Of a stretch of 64,000 bases of DNA, positions 36,281-45,513 are shown one piece after another; position 1 is the stretch's first letter; every line of letters begins with the position of its first letter. The stretch comes from Vibrio sinus (GTDB taxonomy: Bacteria; Pseudomonadota; Gammaproteobacteria; Enterobacterales; Vibrionaceae): the NCBI RefSeq assembly GCF_023634645.1, contig NZ_JAMKMR010000010.1, positions 113,947 through 177,946 of the forward strand. The letters are read 5' to 3'. The notes beneath the pieces are model-generated. The model was not told the DNA's origin. It was given only the letters and a program-made list of their open reading frames with translations, and did no database searches. The position numbers were made by a program, and so were the translations under genes.

Positions 36281-37284
36281 GAACAATAAAATTATTCGAC
36301 ACAACACTGAGAGACGGTGAACAAGGTATTGGGCACCTTCTGAGCACAGAGCAAAAAACCAGACTATTAAAGGAGATGATCAACAAGAAAATAGACGCTA
36401 TTGAGATCGGAATGGTCACGGATGAAATCAGCCACAACCTGTTCAAACAAGCATCTGATTTTGTTAAAGATACAAACATCGTAGCGCTATGTCGATTACA
36501 TGAGAAAGACATCATTCGAACAGTCGATGCGCTAAATTGTTTTACTAATCCATCTATTAATCTGCTGTGTATAGGCTCGGAAATACACCTTGAGAAAAAG
36601 ATGAATATGAGAAAGGCGGACGGGCTAGCACTCATCAGCACTTCTGTCGCACACATCGACCAAGCTGGCTTTAAAGGAACCACTCAAGCGATATTAGAAG
36701 ATTCGACGAGAGGCAGTCTTAGGCTGTTGCATGACACAATCGAACACTTGATAGAACTTGGAGTAAATAACATCTGTTTCGCCGATACAACGGGGGCCTA
36801 CACGCCAAATCAAACCAAAAGGTTATTCAACCGATTTGTCGATATGTATCCAGAAGTCGATTTTGGTTGCCATTTCCATAATGACATGGGGCTTGCAGTA
36901 GCCAACTCTATTATCGCTATTGAGTGTGGAGCGAAAGAAGTCCAAGTAACGATTGGTGGAGCTGGAGAGAGATGTGGTAATGCTGCTCTGGAAGAAGTTT
37001 TAGCCGTTCTAGAAAATTCTGAATATCACAAAAAGAACTTTGAAGTCAGTGCCGACCTAAAAGAAATCATCAATCTGTGTCAGTTTTATTATGACTTATT
37101 AGGAAAACACCCACACGATAAAAAGCCTCTCATCGGTGAGCACGCATTTACAACATGTGCAGGTATTCACCAAAGTGCCATTATCAAATCACCAGAAACA
37201 TACGAATTTATAAACCCTGAAAAATTAGGTCTTAAAAGGCAATTTATTTTTAATCGATTGTCCAGTAATAAAATTCCTAGGTAA
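36277..37284 (+). CDS. DRE-TIM metallolyase, LeuA/homocitrate-synthase (NifV)-like
   Basis: Predicted acyl-CoA condensing enzyme that joins an acyl-CoA to a 2-oxo acid. The active-site signature is FDTTLRDGEQ (Arg12-Asp13), the metal-binding HxH is His199 and His201 in CHFHNDMGLAVANS, and GGAGERCGNAALEEV and AFTTCAGIHQSAIIKSPETY follow as in NifV and LeuA. The protein is only 335 residues and stops soon after the first C-terminal subdomain, so it lacks the LeuA regulatory domain. The ATG at 36277 has GGAG at 7 bases; a TTG at 36265 is an alternative. It may make a branched or hydroxy-dicarboxylic precursor; the substrate is not known. Confidence 0.82.
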   Translation: MRTIKLFDTTLRDGEQGIGHLLSTEQKTRLLKEMINKKIDAIEIGMVTDEISHNLFKQASDFVKDTNIVALCRLHEKDIIRTVDALNCFTNPSINLLCIGSEIHLEKKMNMRKADGLALISTSVAHIDQAGFKGTTQAILEDSTRGSLRLLHDTIEHLIELGVNNICFADTTGAYTPNQTKRLFNRFVDMYPEVDFGCHFHNDMGLAVANSIIAIECGAKEVQVTIGGAGERCGNAALEEVLAVLENSEYHKKNFEVSADLKEIINLCQFYYDLLGKHPHDKKPLIGEHAFTTCAGIHQSAIIKSPETYEFINPEKLGLKRQFIFNRLSSNKIPR

Positions 37285-37306
37285 AAATATTTATTTAAAC
37301 ACTTAG

Positions 37307-37372
37307 CCCGTTAAAGATAATTCCAAGTAATTCACGCCGAAGGCTTAGAACTTGGCGAAACTGCATAACGGG
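37307..37372. other. Structured intergenic hairpin inside the accessory cluster
   Basis: CCCGTTA (37307-37313) pairs with TAACGGG (37366-37372), and within it CCAAGT (37323-37328) pairs with ACTTGG (37350-37355), with a small GCC/GGC tip. This long interrupted stem lies between the condensing enzyme and the TIM-barrel gene. It could set relative expression in the operon or mark a junction. It lacks the oppositely oriented core sites of an integron attC. Confidence 0.4.
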
Positions 37373-37406
37373 TAATCACTGAAAGCCAAATTAAACTGAG
37401 GTTAAT

Positions 37407-38270
37407 ATGTATATTTCACAGCTACCAAAAAAAATTGGATTTTCAACCAATATTTATGACAATCCTGAAGATATATCCCAGCTCGTGAGCAACCTATCCA
37501 ATGCCTTTGAGGTGGTTGAGATAGAGTTTGAAAAAGATCTTCGCAGAAAGGTCGACTCCAGCGACGAACATTGGTCCAAACAAAGTAAAGCGTTGAATCA
37601 GGAAAAGGAAGAAAAAGGTCTCTACTATTCTGTTCACGCCCCTTATTTAGGGATGGAAACAGATATATCCAACTCGGATGAAATCGTTCGAATCGTCGCG
37701 GTTGATTACATCAAGAAATACATCGTAAAAGCCCACGATATTGGAGCAAAGTACTTTACCATTCACCCAGGTTACGTCGAGCATAGTGAGGATGGCATTA
37801 GTCATTTCGATTTTTCCCAGCTAAAGAAATCACTCATTGAACTGGTCGATTATAGTAAACACTATGATATGAAAATCCTACTTGAAAACACGGGGGCAGA
37901 TCGAGACGACTACATTGTCCTCTCCGATGAACAACATGATGAACTGTGTAATGAAATAGGCATAGGACTAACACTCGACCTGGTTCACTTTCACTCTTTC
38001 TATTCCCGAAAAAGCAAAGAGGAGTACCTTTCCCATCTCAAGAGGCTGATACCAAATGTCTACAATGCGCACTTCAATGATGTACTAAATGGTGAGCATG
38101 TTCATCTACCTTTGATGAAAGGAAACTTTAACTACGACGAAGTATTAAAGTTTATGTCTAAAGAAGGTTTTCAGGGTAACTTTATCTTGGAAGAGTCTGG
38201 TGGCGGTTATAGCCCAGAAGCCTTCCTACAGGCCGGTGAGCGCTATATCAAAGAATTGGCCAATGCTTAG
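37407..38270 (+). CDS. Sugar-phosphate isomerase/epimerase-like TIM-barrel protein (AP endonuclease 2 family)
   Basis: A 287-residue xylose-isomerase-like TIM barrel. Metal-ligand type residues occur at the usual strand ends: YFTIHPGYVEH, KILLENTG (Glu), LTLDLVHFH (Asp/His), NAHFND (His) and FILEESGG (Glu). Relatives include hydroxypyruvate isomerases, inosose and sugar epimerases or dehydratases, so an isomerisation of a hydroxy-oxo compound is likely but unspecified. GAGG at 5 bases precedes the ATG. The adjacent condensing enzyme and reductase suggest that it processes a pathway intermediate. Confidence 0.8.
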   Translation: MYISQLPKKIGFSTNIYDNPEDISQLVSNLSNAFEVVEIEFEKDLRRKVDSSDEHWSKQSKALNQEKEEKGLYYSVHAPYLGMETDISNSDEIVRIVAVDYIKKYIVKAHDIGAKYFTIHPGYVEHSEDGISHFDFSQLKKSLIELVDYSKHYDMKILLENTGADRDDYIVLSDEQHDELCNEIGIGLTLDLVHFHSFYSRKSKEEYLSHLKRLIPNVYNAHFNDVLNGEHVHLPLMKGNFNYDEVLKFMSKEGFQGNFILEESGGGYSPEAFLQAGERYIKELANA

Positions 38271-38278
38271 GGGGTATT

Positions 38279-39268
38279 TTGAAATATAAAGTATCCATTG
38301 GCCCAGACCATGACTTCCCGACCAATGATGCGCTAACCATACTTGAGGCTGCAAAAGCCTCAGGTATTGAGCTGCCCTATGGTTGTATGGTTGGAGCATG
38401 TCGAGTATGCCGAGTTAGATTAAAGACAGGTAAGGTGACGTATAAAAATGACTTCTGCGGCCACCTGACCGAAGAAGAAATTGAAGAGGGTTATTTTCTG
38501 CCTTGCTGCTCGATTGCTCAAGACGACATTGAGTTAGCACAAGATACCATCACTAAGGTGCCCAGAGAAGGCGTCGTAGTTGATGACAAAACCATCTGTG
38601 GCGATGTGGTGATATTGAAATTAAAGGTATCTAAATTATCTAAACTATCCCCCACTCCAGGCCAATATATTGCCATTGAATGTGGCAATGGGATGCTCCG
38701 CTCTTATTCTATCGCCAACATTCCCAAACAAGATGGCTATATTGAATTACACATAAAGAAAAGAATTGACGGAGTATTTTCAGACAAAATATGCAGCCAG
38801 CTTAAAAAGAATGACGTGCTATGGATAAGAGGCCCCTTTGGCGACTTCGCCTTAGATACGCTCAATAACAAACCGATAATTTTCATAGCAACTGGTACAG
38901 GCTTTGCCCCGATTAAGGCTATGCTTGAGTCAGGAATACTCAATAGAAATCATCCTATTCAACTGTATTGGGGAGGCAGAACGCAATCGGACTTGTATTT
39001 CAATGACTCAATCAAACATTTCACTTCGCTCTATACGAATTTCCAGTTTTATCCAACGTTATCTAGCCCCTTGGCGGAAGAGAATTGGGCAGGTCGTACT
39101 GGCTATGTACAAGATTGGATAAAGAAAGATAATACGACACTACACAGCCACGATGTCTACGCATGCGGCTCTCAAAATATGATCGAAAGTGCACACACCT
39201 TGCTTTCAGAGTCTTGTAACCTAAACCCTGACAACTTTAAAGCCGATATATTTTATGCTCCAAGTTGA
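38279..39268 (+). CDS. [2Fe-2S] ferredoxin:NAD(P)H oxidoreductase (oxygenase/AscD-type reductase)
   Basis: A 329-residue electron-transfer flavoprotein. An N-terminal plant-type [2Fe-2S] domain has Cys36, Cys41 and Cys44 in YGCMVGACRVC and Cys76/77 in FLPCCS. The FAD domain has the RSYSIAN motif, and the NAD(P)H domain has GPFGDFAL and FIATGTGFAPIKAML. The order matches the reductase partners of multicomponent oxygenases and the CDP-sugar dehydrase reductase AscD/DdhD. No oxygenase or dehydrase lies nearby, so its electron acceptor is unknown. The start codon is TTG at 38279 with GGGGG about 5 bases upstream, close to the stop of the previous gene. Confidence 0.87.
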   Translation: MKYKVSIGPDHDFPTNDALTILEAAKASGIELPYGCMVGACRVCRVRLKTGKVTYKNDFCGHLTEEEIEEGYFLPCCSIAQDDIELAQDTITKVPREGVVVDDKTICGDVVILKLKVSKLSKLSPTPGQYIAIECGNGMLRSYSIANIPKQDGYIELHIKKRIDGVFSDKICSQLKKNDVLWIRGPFGDFALDTLNNKPIIFIATGTGFAPIKAMLESGILNRNHPIQLYWGGRTQSDLYFNDSIKHFTSLYTNFQFYPTLSSPLAEENWAGRTGYVQDWIKKDNTTLHSHDVYACGSQNMIESAHTLLSESCNLNPDNFKADIFYAPS

Positions 39269-39465
39269 TTCACATACGCATCAAGTACTAAGGGTAATAT
39301 GGTGACTTTATTGAGTTCTATCTCTAGAATTAGATAATACTCTCCCTACAGATCTACCCTAACATTCCCCTTTGTTTATCGATATATTTAGGAATGTAAA
39401 TCTTTAACTCTTTGTAAAAAGTAATCGGCTACGCCTCCCGATAAAAAGAGCAGCCAATTTATCGA

Positions 39466-39502
39466 CATTAAAAATAGCCTAACGATTTTACGTGGGCTAT
39501 TT
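39466..39502 (-). terminator. Terminator of the GNAT gene at 39.5 kb
   Basis: On the minus strand AAATAGCC (39502-39495) pairs with GGCTATTT (39479-39472) and is followed by TTAATG, 26 bases after the stop of the acetyltransferase gene. Confidence 0.65.
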
Positions 39503-39527
39503 CTAAGGATACAGCGACAAAAAACCT

Positions 39528-40004
39528 TCATTCCGAGACCATATCTAACGATAGACTCATATTAATATAGTCTCTTTTAAACCCTGCTTTTTCGTAGGCT
39601 CGTATCGCATTCTGGTTATCGGCGTAAACATCTAAATGAAATTGATAAACATGTTTCTCTTTACTCCATTTTATAAGAGAGTCTATAAGAGACTTATTTA
39701 TGCCATACCCTCTGAAGTCACTATCTACATACATAAAACCCAGATATGAGTGTTTATCATGCACATGGCACTGCTTAGATTCCCGGATCTCAGCGTAGCC
39801 ACAGCCAACAAGCTGGCTACCTACTTCTGCAACCATTAGGGCAACGTTCTCAGAAGAAAGTAATGTATTAAGATCGTAATAGGAAATATTAGCCTCTTTA
39901 AGGTTTAGATCAAATGGACGTTCAGCTTCTATGACGCGCTGCTCGAACTCTAGTAAAGTAGGGATGTCATCAAGATTAGCTCCCCTTAAAGTTATCTCTA
40001 ACAT
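39528..40004 (-). CDS. GNAT family N-acetyltransferase
   Basis: A 158-residue acetyltransferase. The acetyl-CoA motif appears as VDSDFRGYGINKSLIDSLIKW, followed by the fold-closing DVYADNQNAIRAYEKAGF typical of RimI-like enzymes. The ATG at 40004 has AAGG 6 bases upstream, and the in-frame extension to 40046 is disregarded. The substrate is unknown. It sits between two imperfect direct repeats (39357-39400 and 40058-40100) and next to the second 264-bp element, so it may be a mobile or swapped gene. Confidence 0.85.
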   Translation of the reverse strand: MLEITLRGANLDDIPTLLEFEQRVIEAERPFDLNLKEANISYYDLNTLLSSENVALMVAEVGSQLVGCGYAEIRESKQCHVHDKHSYLGFMYVDSDFRGYGINKSLIDSLIKWSKEKHVYQFHLDVYADNQNAIRAYEKAGFKRDYINMSLSLDMVSE

Positions 40005-40097
40005 ATATACCTTCGCATAATGCCTGCAAAATGAGGTAATTATCATACATAACCTTACCCTAATATATCCCCTTGTTCATCGATATACTTTGGGATG

Positions 40098-40361
40098 TAT
40101 ACCCAAATTACTTCGAGATGCGAGTTTCAGCGAGATAGATAAGACTTCAATGCTAGGCAGGGATGTGAGGCATAGTCATTCTATGGCGAGCATCCCTAAC
40201 AACGCAGTGAAGCCTTATCTACTCGCCCTTTGGGAGCGGTGTGAGTGACCCACTTTCGCGTCAAAGGCCTTTGACATGGATGGCCATTCCGGCAGACCTT
40301 TTCCTTAAATTGGGCCACTCACATCGCTCTGAATCCTGCATCTTGAAGTAACTTGGGTATA
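40098..40361 (+). repeat. 264-bp structured vibrio repeat, copy 2 (MITE-like)
   Basis: Same length as the copy at 19858-20121 and in the opposite orientation, about 97% identical by eye (about seven substitutions). One change (AAGACTTCA for AAGGCTTCA) breaks a base pair of the internal AGATAAGG/CCTTATCT stem. Terminal repeats TATACCCAAATTACTTCG and its near-reverse ACTTGGGTATA are intact. It is inserted upstream of cutC, between that gene and the GNAT gene. There is no coding capacity and no obvious target duplication. Confidence 0.9.
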
Positions 40362-40400
40362 AGTCTTTTTATTTTTGTCGAGCAAGGGGAATAAACGAAC

Positions 40401-41153
40401 ATGCAATTGGAAGTCTGTGTTGATAATTTCGAATCGATTGATAACGCGGTTTTAGGTGGTGCGACGAGAATTGAGTTGTGTTCATCATTAGCTCTAGGTG
40501 GACTTACTCCTAGTGTTGGTTTTATGGAAATCGCTGCAACAAGAGCCGATATTCCCATTTACGCCATAATTCGGCCCAGGCAGGGAGACTTTCTTTACTC
40601 TAACGCTGAAATTGAACTAATGCTGCGTGACATTGAAGCCGCGGCGCAGGCCAATCTTCAGGGTGTTGTGTTTGGTGCTCTCAATCAAGACGGCCAAATA
40701 GATACGAAGTCAACGAAGCAATTGATCGAAAAAGCACATAGCCTTTCACTTGGCTGTACATTTCATCGCGCTATCGATCTGTGTACTGACCACCTAGCAG
40801 CGCTTAAATTCCTCTCAGATTTGGGCTGTGAACGGGTGTTAACTTCCGGATTGTCCGTCTCGGCAGAGCAAGGGATAGACGTGTTAAGACAAATGCAGGA
40901 ATATACTGACAAAAGTCTAACCATTATGGCTGGCGCGGGTGTAAATGCAGATAACATTAAAAAAATTTATCAATCAACAGGCATTGCTGAGTTTCATATG
41001 TCAGGAAAATCACAGAGACATAGTCGGATGAATACCGCGCAAAACAAAGCCAAAATGGGCAATAAAGACTTGGATGACAACCTTATCCCTGTTACTAATT
41101 CTAGAGAAATCTCAAGAGCTAAACAACAACTCCAGCAATTAATTTATGATTAA
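40401..41153 (+). CDS. cutC: CutC family protein (copper homeostasis-associated TIM barrel)
   Basis: CutC-type TIM-barrel protein, historically tied to copper tolerance, though the biochemical function is unsettled. The 250 residues start MQLEVCVDNFESIDNAVLGG and contain the family hallmarks GGATRIELCSSLALGGLTPS, PIYAIIRPRQGDFLYS, GCTFHRAIDL and IMAGAGVNADNI. A purine-rich AAGGGGA precedes the ATG at a long spacing (about 10 bases). The 264-bp repeat ends 39 bases upstream, so it may have displaced or altered the native promoter. Confidence 0.92.
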   Translation: MQLEVCVDNFESIDNAVLGGATRIELCSSLALGGLTPSVGFMEIAATRADIPIYAIIRPRQGDFLYSNAEIELMLRDIEAAAQANLQGVVFGALNQDGQIDTKSTKQLIEKAHSLSLGCTFHRAIDLCTDHLAALKFLSDLGCERVLTSGLSVSAEQGIDVLRQMQEYTDKSLTIMAGAGVNADNIKKIYQSTGIAEFHMSGKSQRHSRMNTAQNKAKMGNKDLDDNLIPVTNSREISRAKQQLQQLIYD

Positions 41154-41346
41154 TCATCATATTTATTAATGATTGAAAATTTGTATATTTCGCAGTTTCT
41201 AATAGCTACTGATATTTGACTATACGGTTTAACGTGCTAGCATTAGTCCGCTTCAGGATGAGCTAAATGGGATTCACGGATTGACTCAACACCAAATTTA
41301 GCAAGGTTTGGTGACTATTTACTTTATTTGCTTGGTAAGTTGAGCC

Positions 41347-42261
41347 ATGTTCTTTAATTACGTTAATTATGTAAAAACACTACCTCGAGTCGCTGCCAGT
41401 GTGTATCCAGGTGTTCGAGGCATGAAAAAGTTTCGTTACAACGCGAGATTCTGTTTGTGGGCAATGCTAAAGCCAAATGTGCTTAAGCAGATGCAAAGCC
41501 TATTTGAGCAACCAGAAATGCGTATTGTGGCAGAGCATCACCCTCGTATCTTTGAAAAGCCTCTAAAACCTTTTGTTTGCCTTAAATGGCGCCCCGATTT
41601 GAGAGCGAAAAAGATCAGCGAGCATTTCCAGCTACTACAACAATTGTATGGTCAGGCATTCACTCAATTCTATTCACCAAAAGGCTGGACACTGCTAGAA
41701 GTGCTTGATGAGTATAAAATATTGCTTTGCTCAGGCCCAGAGCGTGAAGGCTCGTTAGCGCTAAAATTGGTTGATCAACAAGAAAGAGAGCTGTTTACAC
41801 TAGCCTTTAATATATCGACCACACCAACTCGAGAAATGAGCATCGGTGCGTTGCAAGGGCCTGGCGATCACATAGAAGATCGTGGCGAGATCATTAAGCA
41901 TCTAACTCGAGGGCTGCACGGACTACGTCCAAAAGCTTTGATGCTAGAATGCTTGCTTATTCTGGCGCGTTTCTGGCAAGTGGAAACCGTTTTAGGTATC
42001 ACGAACAAAGGCCATATTTACCAAGCGATACGATATGTTGGCTCTAAACGCTCAAGCATTACTTATAATTACTCAGACCTTTGGGGTGAGTATGGTGGCG
42101 AACCGATTTCTAAACACTTTTATAAGCTACCTGTTCATCCGCCTAGGAAAGACCCGAGTACATTGAAGAAAACCAAACGCCGTTTGTATACTAAGCGTTA
42201 TGATTGGATTGCCACTACCGAGCAATCTATCCAGCAGCGTTTAAATGAACTGACGCAATAG
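41347..42261 (+). CDS. DUF535 (VirK/YbjX family) protein
   Basis: A 304-residue protein of the VirK/YbjX group (DUF535). Segments such as EHHPRIFEKPLKPFVCLKW, SPEREGSLAL-like GPEREGSLALKL and GALQGP are characteristic of the family. Members have been linked to envelope integrity, antimicrobial peptide resistance and virulence-factor export in enterics, but no activity is defined. There is no signal peptide. A hairpin (CACCAAA/TTTGGTG, 41290-41313) lies 33 bases before the start. The gene converges on phoU, with which it shares a terminator. Confidence 0.87.
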   Translation: MFFNYVNYVKTLPRVAASVYPGVRGMKKFRYNARFCLWAMLKPNVLKQMQSLFEQPEMRIVAEHHPRIFEKPLKPFVCLKWRPDLRAKKISEHFQLLQQLYGQAFTQFYSPKGWTLLEVLDEYKILLCSGPEREGSLALKLVDQQERELFTLAFNISTTPTREMSIGALQGPGDHIEDRGEIIKHLTRGLHGLRPKALMLECLLILARFWQVETVLGITNKGHIYQAIRYVGSKRSSITYNYSDLWGEYGGEPISKHFYKLPVHPPRKDPSTLKKTKRRLYTKRYDWIATTEQSIQQRLNELTQ

Positions 42262-42277
42262 CGTTTATACAACCCAG

Positions 42278-42303
42278 TAAAGAGTGCCTTCTCGCACTCT
42301 TTA
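42278..42303. terminator. Bidirectional terminator that includes the phoU stop codon
   Basis: TAAAGAGTGC (42278-42287) and GCACTCTTTA (42294-42303) form a perfect 10-bp stem with a 6-base loop. The last three bases of the right arm are the phoU stop codon on the minus strand, so the DUF535 and phoU messages share the hairpin. Confidence 0.85.
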
Positions 42304-42999
42304 CTTTAAAACGTCATCGATACTTTGATCGCCGAGATGGCGAATATCTTTACCTTTAACGAAATAGATAATGTACTCGCAAATGTTTTGGCAGCGATCG
42401 CCAATCCTTTCTATCGCTTTTGCCGACCACATCACTTGCAGCACACTAGGAATATTGGCCGGATTTTCCATCATGTAGGTAATCAACTGGCGTACTACGG
42501 CCTCATATTCTGCATCTATTTTGTCATCAAATTTATATACTTGCGTCGCAGCATCCACATCCATACGCGCAAACGCATCAAGCACTTGATGAAGCATGGA
42601 TATCGCTTGACGACACAATGGTTCTAATGAGACCTGAAACTTTCGCTCTTGAACACTTTGGCTTTCAATCGCGACGTGGGCAATTTTACTGGCAACATCA
42701 CCAATCCTTTCTAAGTCGGTAATCGTCTTAATAATGGCCATCACTAAACGCAAATCCTTCGCTGTTGGCTGACGTTTCGCGATAATCCGCGTGCATGCTT
42801 CATCTATAAACACTTCCATAGCGTTCACTTTGTGGTCGTCTTTTACCACTTTTCTAGCCAGTTCAATATCTTCTTTGTGCAAGGCTTGCATGGCAAATGC
42901 CAGCTGCTGCTCGACAAGCCCTCCCATGGTTAATACATGGGTACGAATTGCTTCTAACTCGACATTAAACTGCCCTGAAATATGACGACCAAAATTCAT
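42301..42999 (-). CDS. phoU: PhoU, phosphate signalling regulator
   Basis: Negative regulator that links the Pst transporter to the PhoR/PhoB two-component system and restrains phosphate uptake. The 232-residue protein is two repeated three-helix bundles with the metal-binding patterns typical of PhoU ([15 protein letters not shown] in the first repeat and [18 protein letters not shown] in the second). AGGAG is 6 bases before the ATG, and pstB ends 21 bases upstream. It is the last gene of the pstC-pstA-pstB-phoU operon. Confidence 0.96.
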   Translation of the reverse strand: MNFGRHISGQFNVELEAIRTHVLTMGGLVEQQLAFAMQALHKEDIELARKVVKDDHKVNAMEVFIDEACTRIIAKRQPTAKDLRLVMAIIKTITDLERIGDVASKIAHVAIESQSVQERKFQVSLEPLCRQAISMLHQVLDAFARMDVDAATQVYKFDDKIDAEYEAVVRQLITYMMENPANIPSVLQVMWSAKAIERIGDRCQNICEYIIYFVKGKDIRHLGDQSIDDVLK

Positions 43000-43020
43000 T
43001 GATTCTCCTGCATGAAATGT

Positions 43021-43839
43021 TTACCCGTAGCGACCAGTTATATAATCTTCGGTTTGCTTTTTCTTTGGTGATGTAAAAATAGAATCGGTATCCGAATACT
43101 CTATCAATCTCCCCAAATGAATGAAAGCCGTGTGATCACTGACTCTGGCGGCTTGCTGCATATTGTGAGTCACGATCACAACCGTATACTTGGTTTTCAG
43201 ATCGTTGATTAACTCTTCAATCGTTAACGTCGAGATTGGGTCCAGAGCCGACGTTGGTTCATCAAGCAACAAGACTTCTGGCTCGATTGCGATTGCTCGC
43301 GCAATCACTAAGCGTTGCTGCTGCCCGCCTGATAGCCCGAAGGCATTTTCGTGCAAACGATGTTTCACTTCATCCCACAACGCTGCCGCCATGAGTGAGC
43401 GCTCCACCGCATCATCTAAGGTGCGGCTATTTTTTATTCCTTGTAGCCTGAGCCCATAGACGACATTTTCATAAATCGATTTGGGGAAAGGGTTTGGCCT
43501 TTGAAACACCATACCAACGCGACGACGAAGCGTGGATACATCAACGGCAGGATCATACACATTCCTACCCTGTAAGAATACTTTGCCATCGACGCGGCAG
43601 CCGTCAACAAGATCATTCATCCGGTTGATGCACCTAAGTAATGTTGACTTTCCACAACCTGAAGGGCCAATAAACGCCGTCACTTGTCCTTTAGGAATAC
43701 GCATTGAAATATCTATTAAAGCTTGCGCTTGACGATAATGAAGGTTGAGATCTTGAATCTCAATCGCGGTGTCTTCGTCACGAAGATTATTGACATCTAA
43801 CGGAGCTTGATAGCCAAGTGCTTGATTTACTGAAAACAT
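43021..43839 (-). CDS. pstB: PstB, phosphate ABC transporter ATPase
   Basis: ATP-binding subunit of the high-affinity phosphate importer. Walker [10 protein letters not shown] is at residues 58-66, the ABC signature LSGGQQQR in the middle, and Walker [14 protein letters not shown] follows; the D-loop and switch His (IVTHNMQQA) are intact. The length of 272 residues includes a short extra N-terminus. Only 2 bases separate it from pstA upstream, indicating co-translation. Confidence 0.97.
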   Translation of the reverse strand: MFSVNQALGYQAPLDVNNLRDEDTAIEIQDLNLHYRQAQALIDISMRIPKGQVTAFIGPSGCGKSTLLRCINRMNDLVDGCRVDGKVFLQGRNVYDPAVDVSTLRRRVGMVFQRPNPFPKSIYENVVYGLRLQGIKNSRTLDDAVERSLMAAALWDEVKHRLHENAFGLSGGQQQRLVIARAIAIEPEVLLLDEPTSALDPISTLTIEELINDLKTKYTVVIVTHNMQQAARVSDHTAFIHLGRLIEYSDTDSIFTSPKKKQTEDYITGRYG

Positions 43840-43841
43840 GG

Positions 43842-45488
43842 TTAGTCTTGCCCCAATACTCGATATTTTTCTCGTAAATTATTACGAATGCTTATTGCTG
43901 TTAAGTTTAGACCGACAATCACAGTCACTAGTAAAAATGACGTCGCGTATACCAACGGCCGAGCCGACTCGATATTAGTACTCTGAAAACCAATATCATA
44001 GATGTGAAAACCTAAATACATAAACTTCCTATCCAAATGAAGATAGGGGAATTGTCCATCAATCGGTAAGCTTGATGTCAATTTGACCGCACCAACCAGC
44101 ATAAGCGGAGCCACCTCCCCCGCCGCTCTCGCCACAGCAAGGATTAAGCCTGTCAGCATCGCTGGGGTCACCATAGGCAAAATGATTCGGTAAAGGGTTT
44201 CAAACTGAGTGGCTCCCAAAGCCAATGAACCGTGACGTACCGACTTAGGAATGCGGCTTAACCCCTCTTCAGTAGCAACAATGACCACGGGCAACGTCAG
44301 CACCGCCAAGGTAAGTGCAGACCACAAGAGACCGGGTGTACCAAAGGTTGGAACGGGAAGTTTTTCAGAATAAAACAGCTTATCAATCGAGGTTCCTATG
44401 GTGTAGACAAAAAAGCCTAAGCCAAATACGCCATACACAATAGATGGCACGCCCGCCAGGTTGATGACGGCAATACGTACAATACGTGTCAGCCAATTAT
44501 TTTTTGCGTACTCGTGCAAGTAGATAGCGGCCACCACACCCAATGGCATCACGATAATAGACATGATAATCACGAGTAGAACGGTGCCAAAAATAGCAGG
44601 AAAAACGCCCCCTTCCGAATTGGCTTCTCGCGGGTTTTCAGATAAAAATACCCAGACCTTTTGACACCAGTGAGAGACCTTTTCCAGTAGTGTCATGCGA
44701 TTGGGATACCAAATATCTAACACATGGCCAAGTGGAATTTTGACTTGTTTGCCAGTCATTTCCTGCATCAGTAAATAGCGCTGATTCACCTCAGCTCGCA
44801 ATTGATCCACTTTTTTATCGGCTGCATTGAGCTTGTCCAAAAGCACTGTGCGTTTTTGGTGGTATTGCGCTAAATATTGATTGTTTATTTTACCTTCTAA
44901 CTCTTTACGCTTCTTATCTAACTGCAGGTTCTCCAGTTTCGAAGCGTACTGTTTAATATTGCGGTTAATGATTGAATGTATTTCATCTCGAACCGTTTGC
45001 ACATAGGTAATATCAGGGGCCAATTGAACCGACAAGTTTTTCGACACGCTACCATCTTGATTGACAATGCCAACCGGCTTTCCGTAGAAATCACCGTTTT
45101 CTGTTCGCTCTACCACAGCGAGATCTTTAGGTGTCGTGCGCGACGCAATATTAATTGCTAGCAGGTGAACAAAATCGGCCGAATACAATTCTCTATTGGC
45201 TATTTTGACACTCAAACGCTTCACAACGCCTTGAGCTTGGATCTCTGGCGGAAAAGAAATATCCATTTCTTTCAAATGGCCAATAGGGACATAATCGGTA
45301 TTGTATAGCTGCCCCACTAAAGTGTGCCCGTCATTCGTTGTCCACTGGTATAAAGGAGCAGGCCAAAAGTATGACAAGCCTTTCCAGCCAATAAGCAGCA
45401 ATAGGCCCAGCACAGACAATAAACTGATGCTGACAGCGCCACCTGTTAACCAAATCCAAGGCGCACCTAGATTGAACCACTTTGACAT
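43842..45488 (-). CDS. pstA: PstA, phosphate ABC transporter permease (enlarged vibrio form)
   Basis: One of the two channel subunits of the Pst importer. The C-terminal 280 residues carry the standard permease with the ABC-contact loop ([21 protein letters not shown]). The N-terminal half adds, after the first membrane helix, a periplasmic domain of about 240 residues including a charged coiled-coil (about residues 175-240). This makes 548 residues against about 300 in E. coli. Such enlarged PstA forms are known in vibrios; the extra domain's role is unknown. It sits between pstC (25 bases) and pstB (2 bases). Confidence 0.95.
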   Translation of the reverse strand: MSKWFNLGAPWIWLTGGAVSISLLSVLGLLLLIGWKGLSYFWPAPLYQWTTNDGHTLVGQLYNTDYVPIGHLKEMDISFPPEIQAQGVVKRLSVKIANRELYSADFVHLLAINIASRTTPKDLAVVERTENGDFYGKPVGIVNQDGSVSKNLSVQLAPDITYVQTVRDEIHSIINRNIKQYASKLENLQLDKKRKELEGKINNQYLAQYHQKRTVLLDKLNAADKKVDQLRAEVNQRYLLMQEMTGKQVKIPLGHVLDIWYPNRMTLLEKVSHWCQKVWVFLSENPREANSEGGVFPAIFGTVLLVIIMSIIVMPLGVVAAIYLHEYAKNNWLTRIVRIAVINLAGVPSIVYGVFGLGFFVYTIGTSIDKLFYSEKLPVPTFGTPGLLWSALTLAVLTLPVVIVATEEGLSRIPKSVRHGSLALGATQFETLYRIILPMVTPAMLTGLILAVARAAGEVAPLMLVGAVKLTSSLPIDGQFPYLHLDRKFMYLGFHIYDIGFQSTNIESARPLVYATSFLLVTVIVGLNLTAISIRNNLREKYRVLGQD

Positions 45489-45513
45489 GCGACTTGACTA
45501 CCTCCGACTCACA

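Noticed and set aside
37307..37372. Integron attC site
   Set aside because: The ends read GTTA...TAAC rather than TAAC...GTTA in either orientation, so the core-site polarity is wrong.
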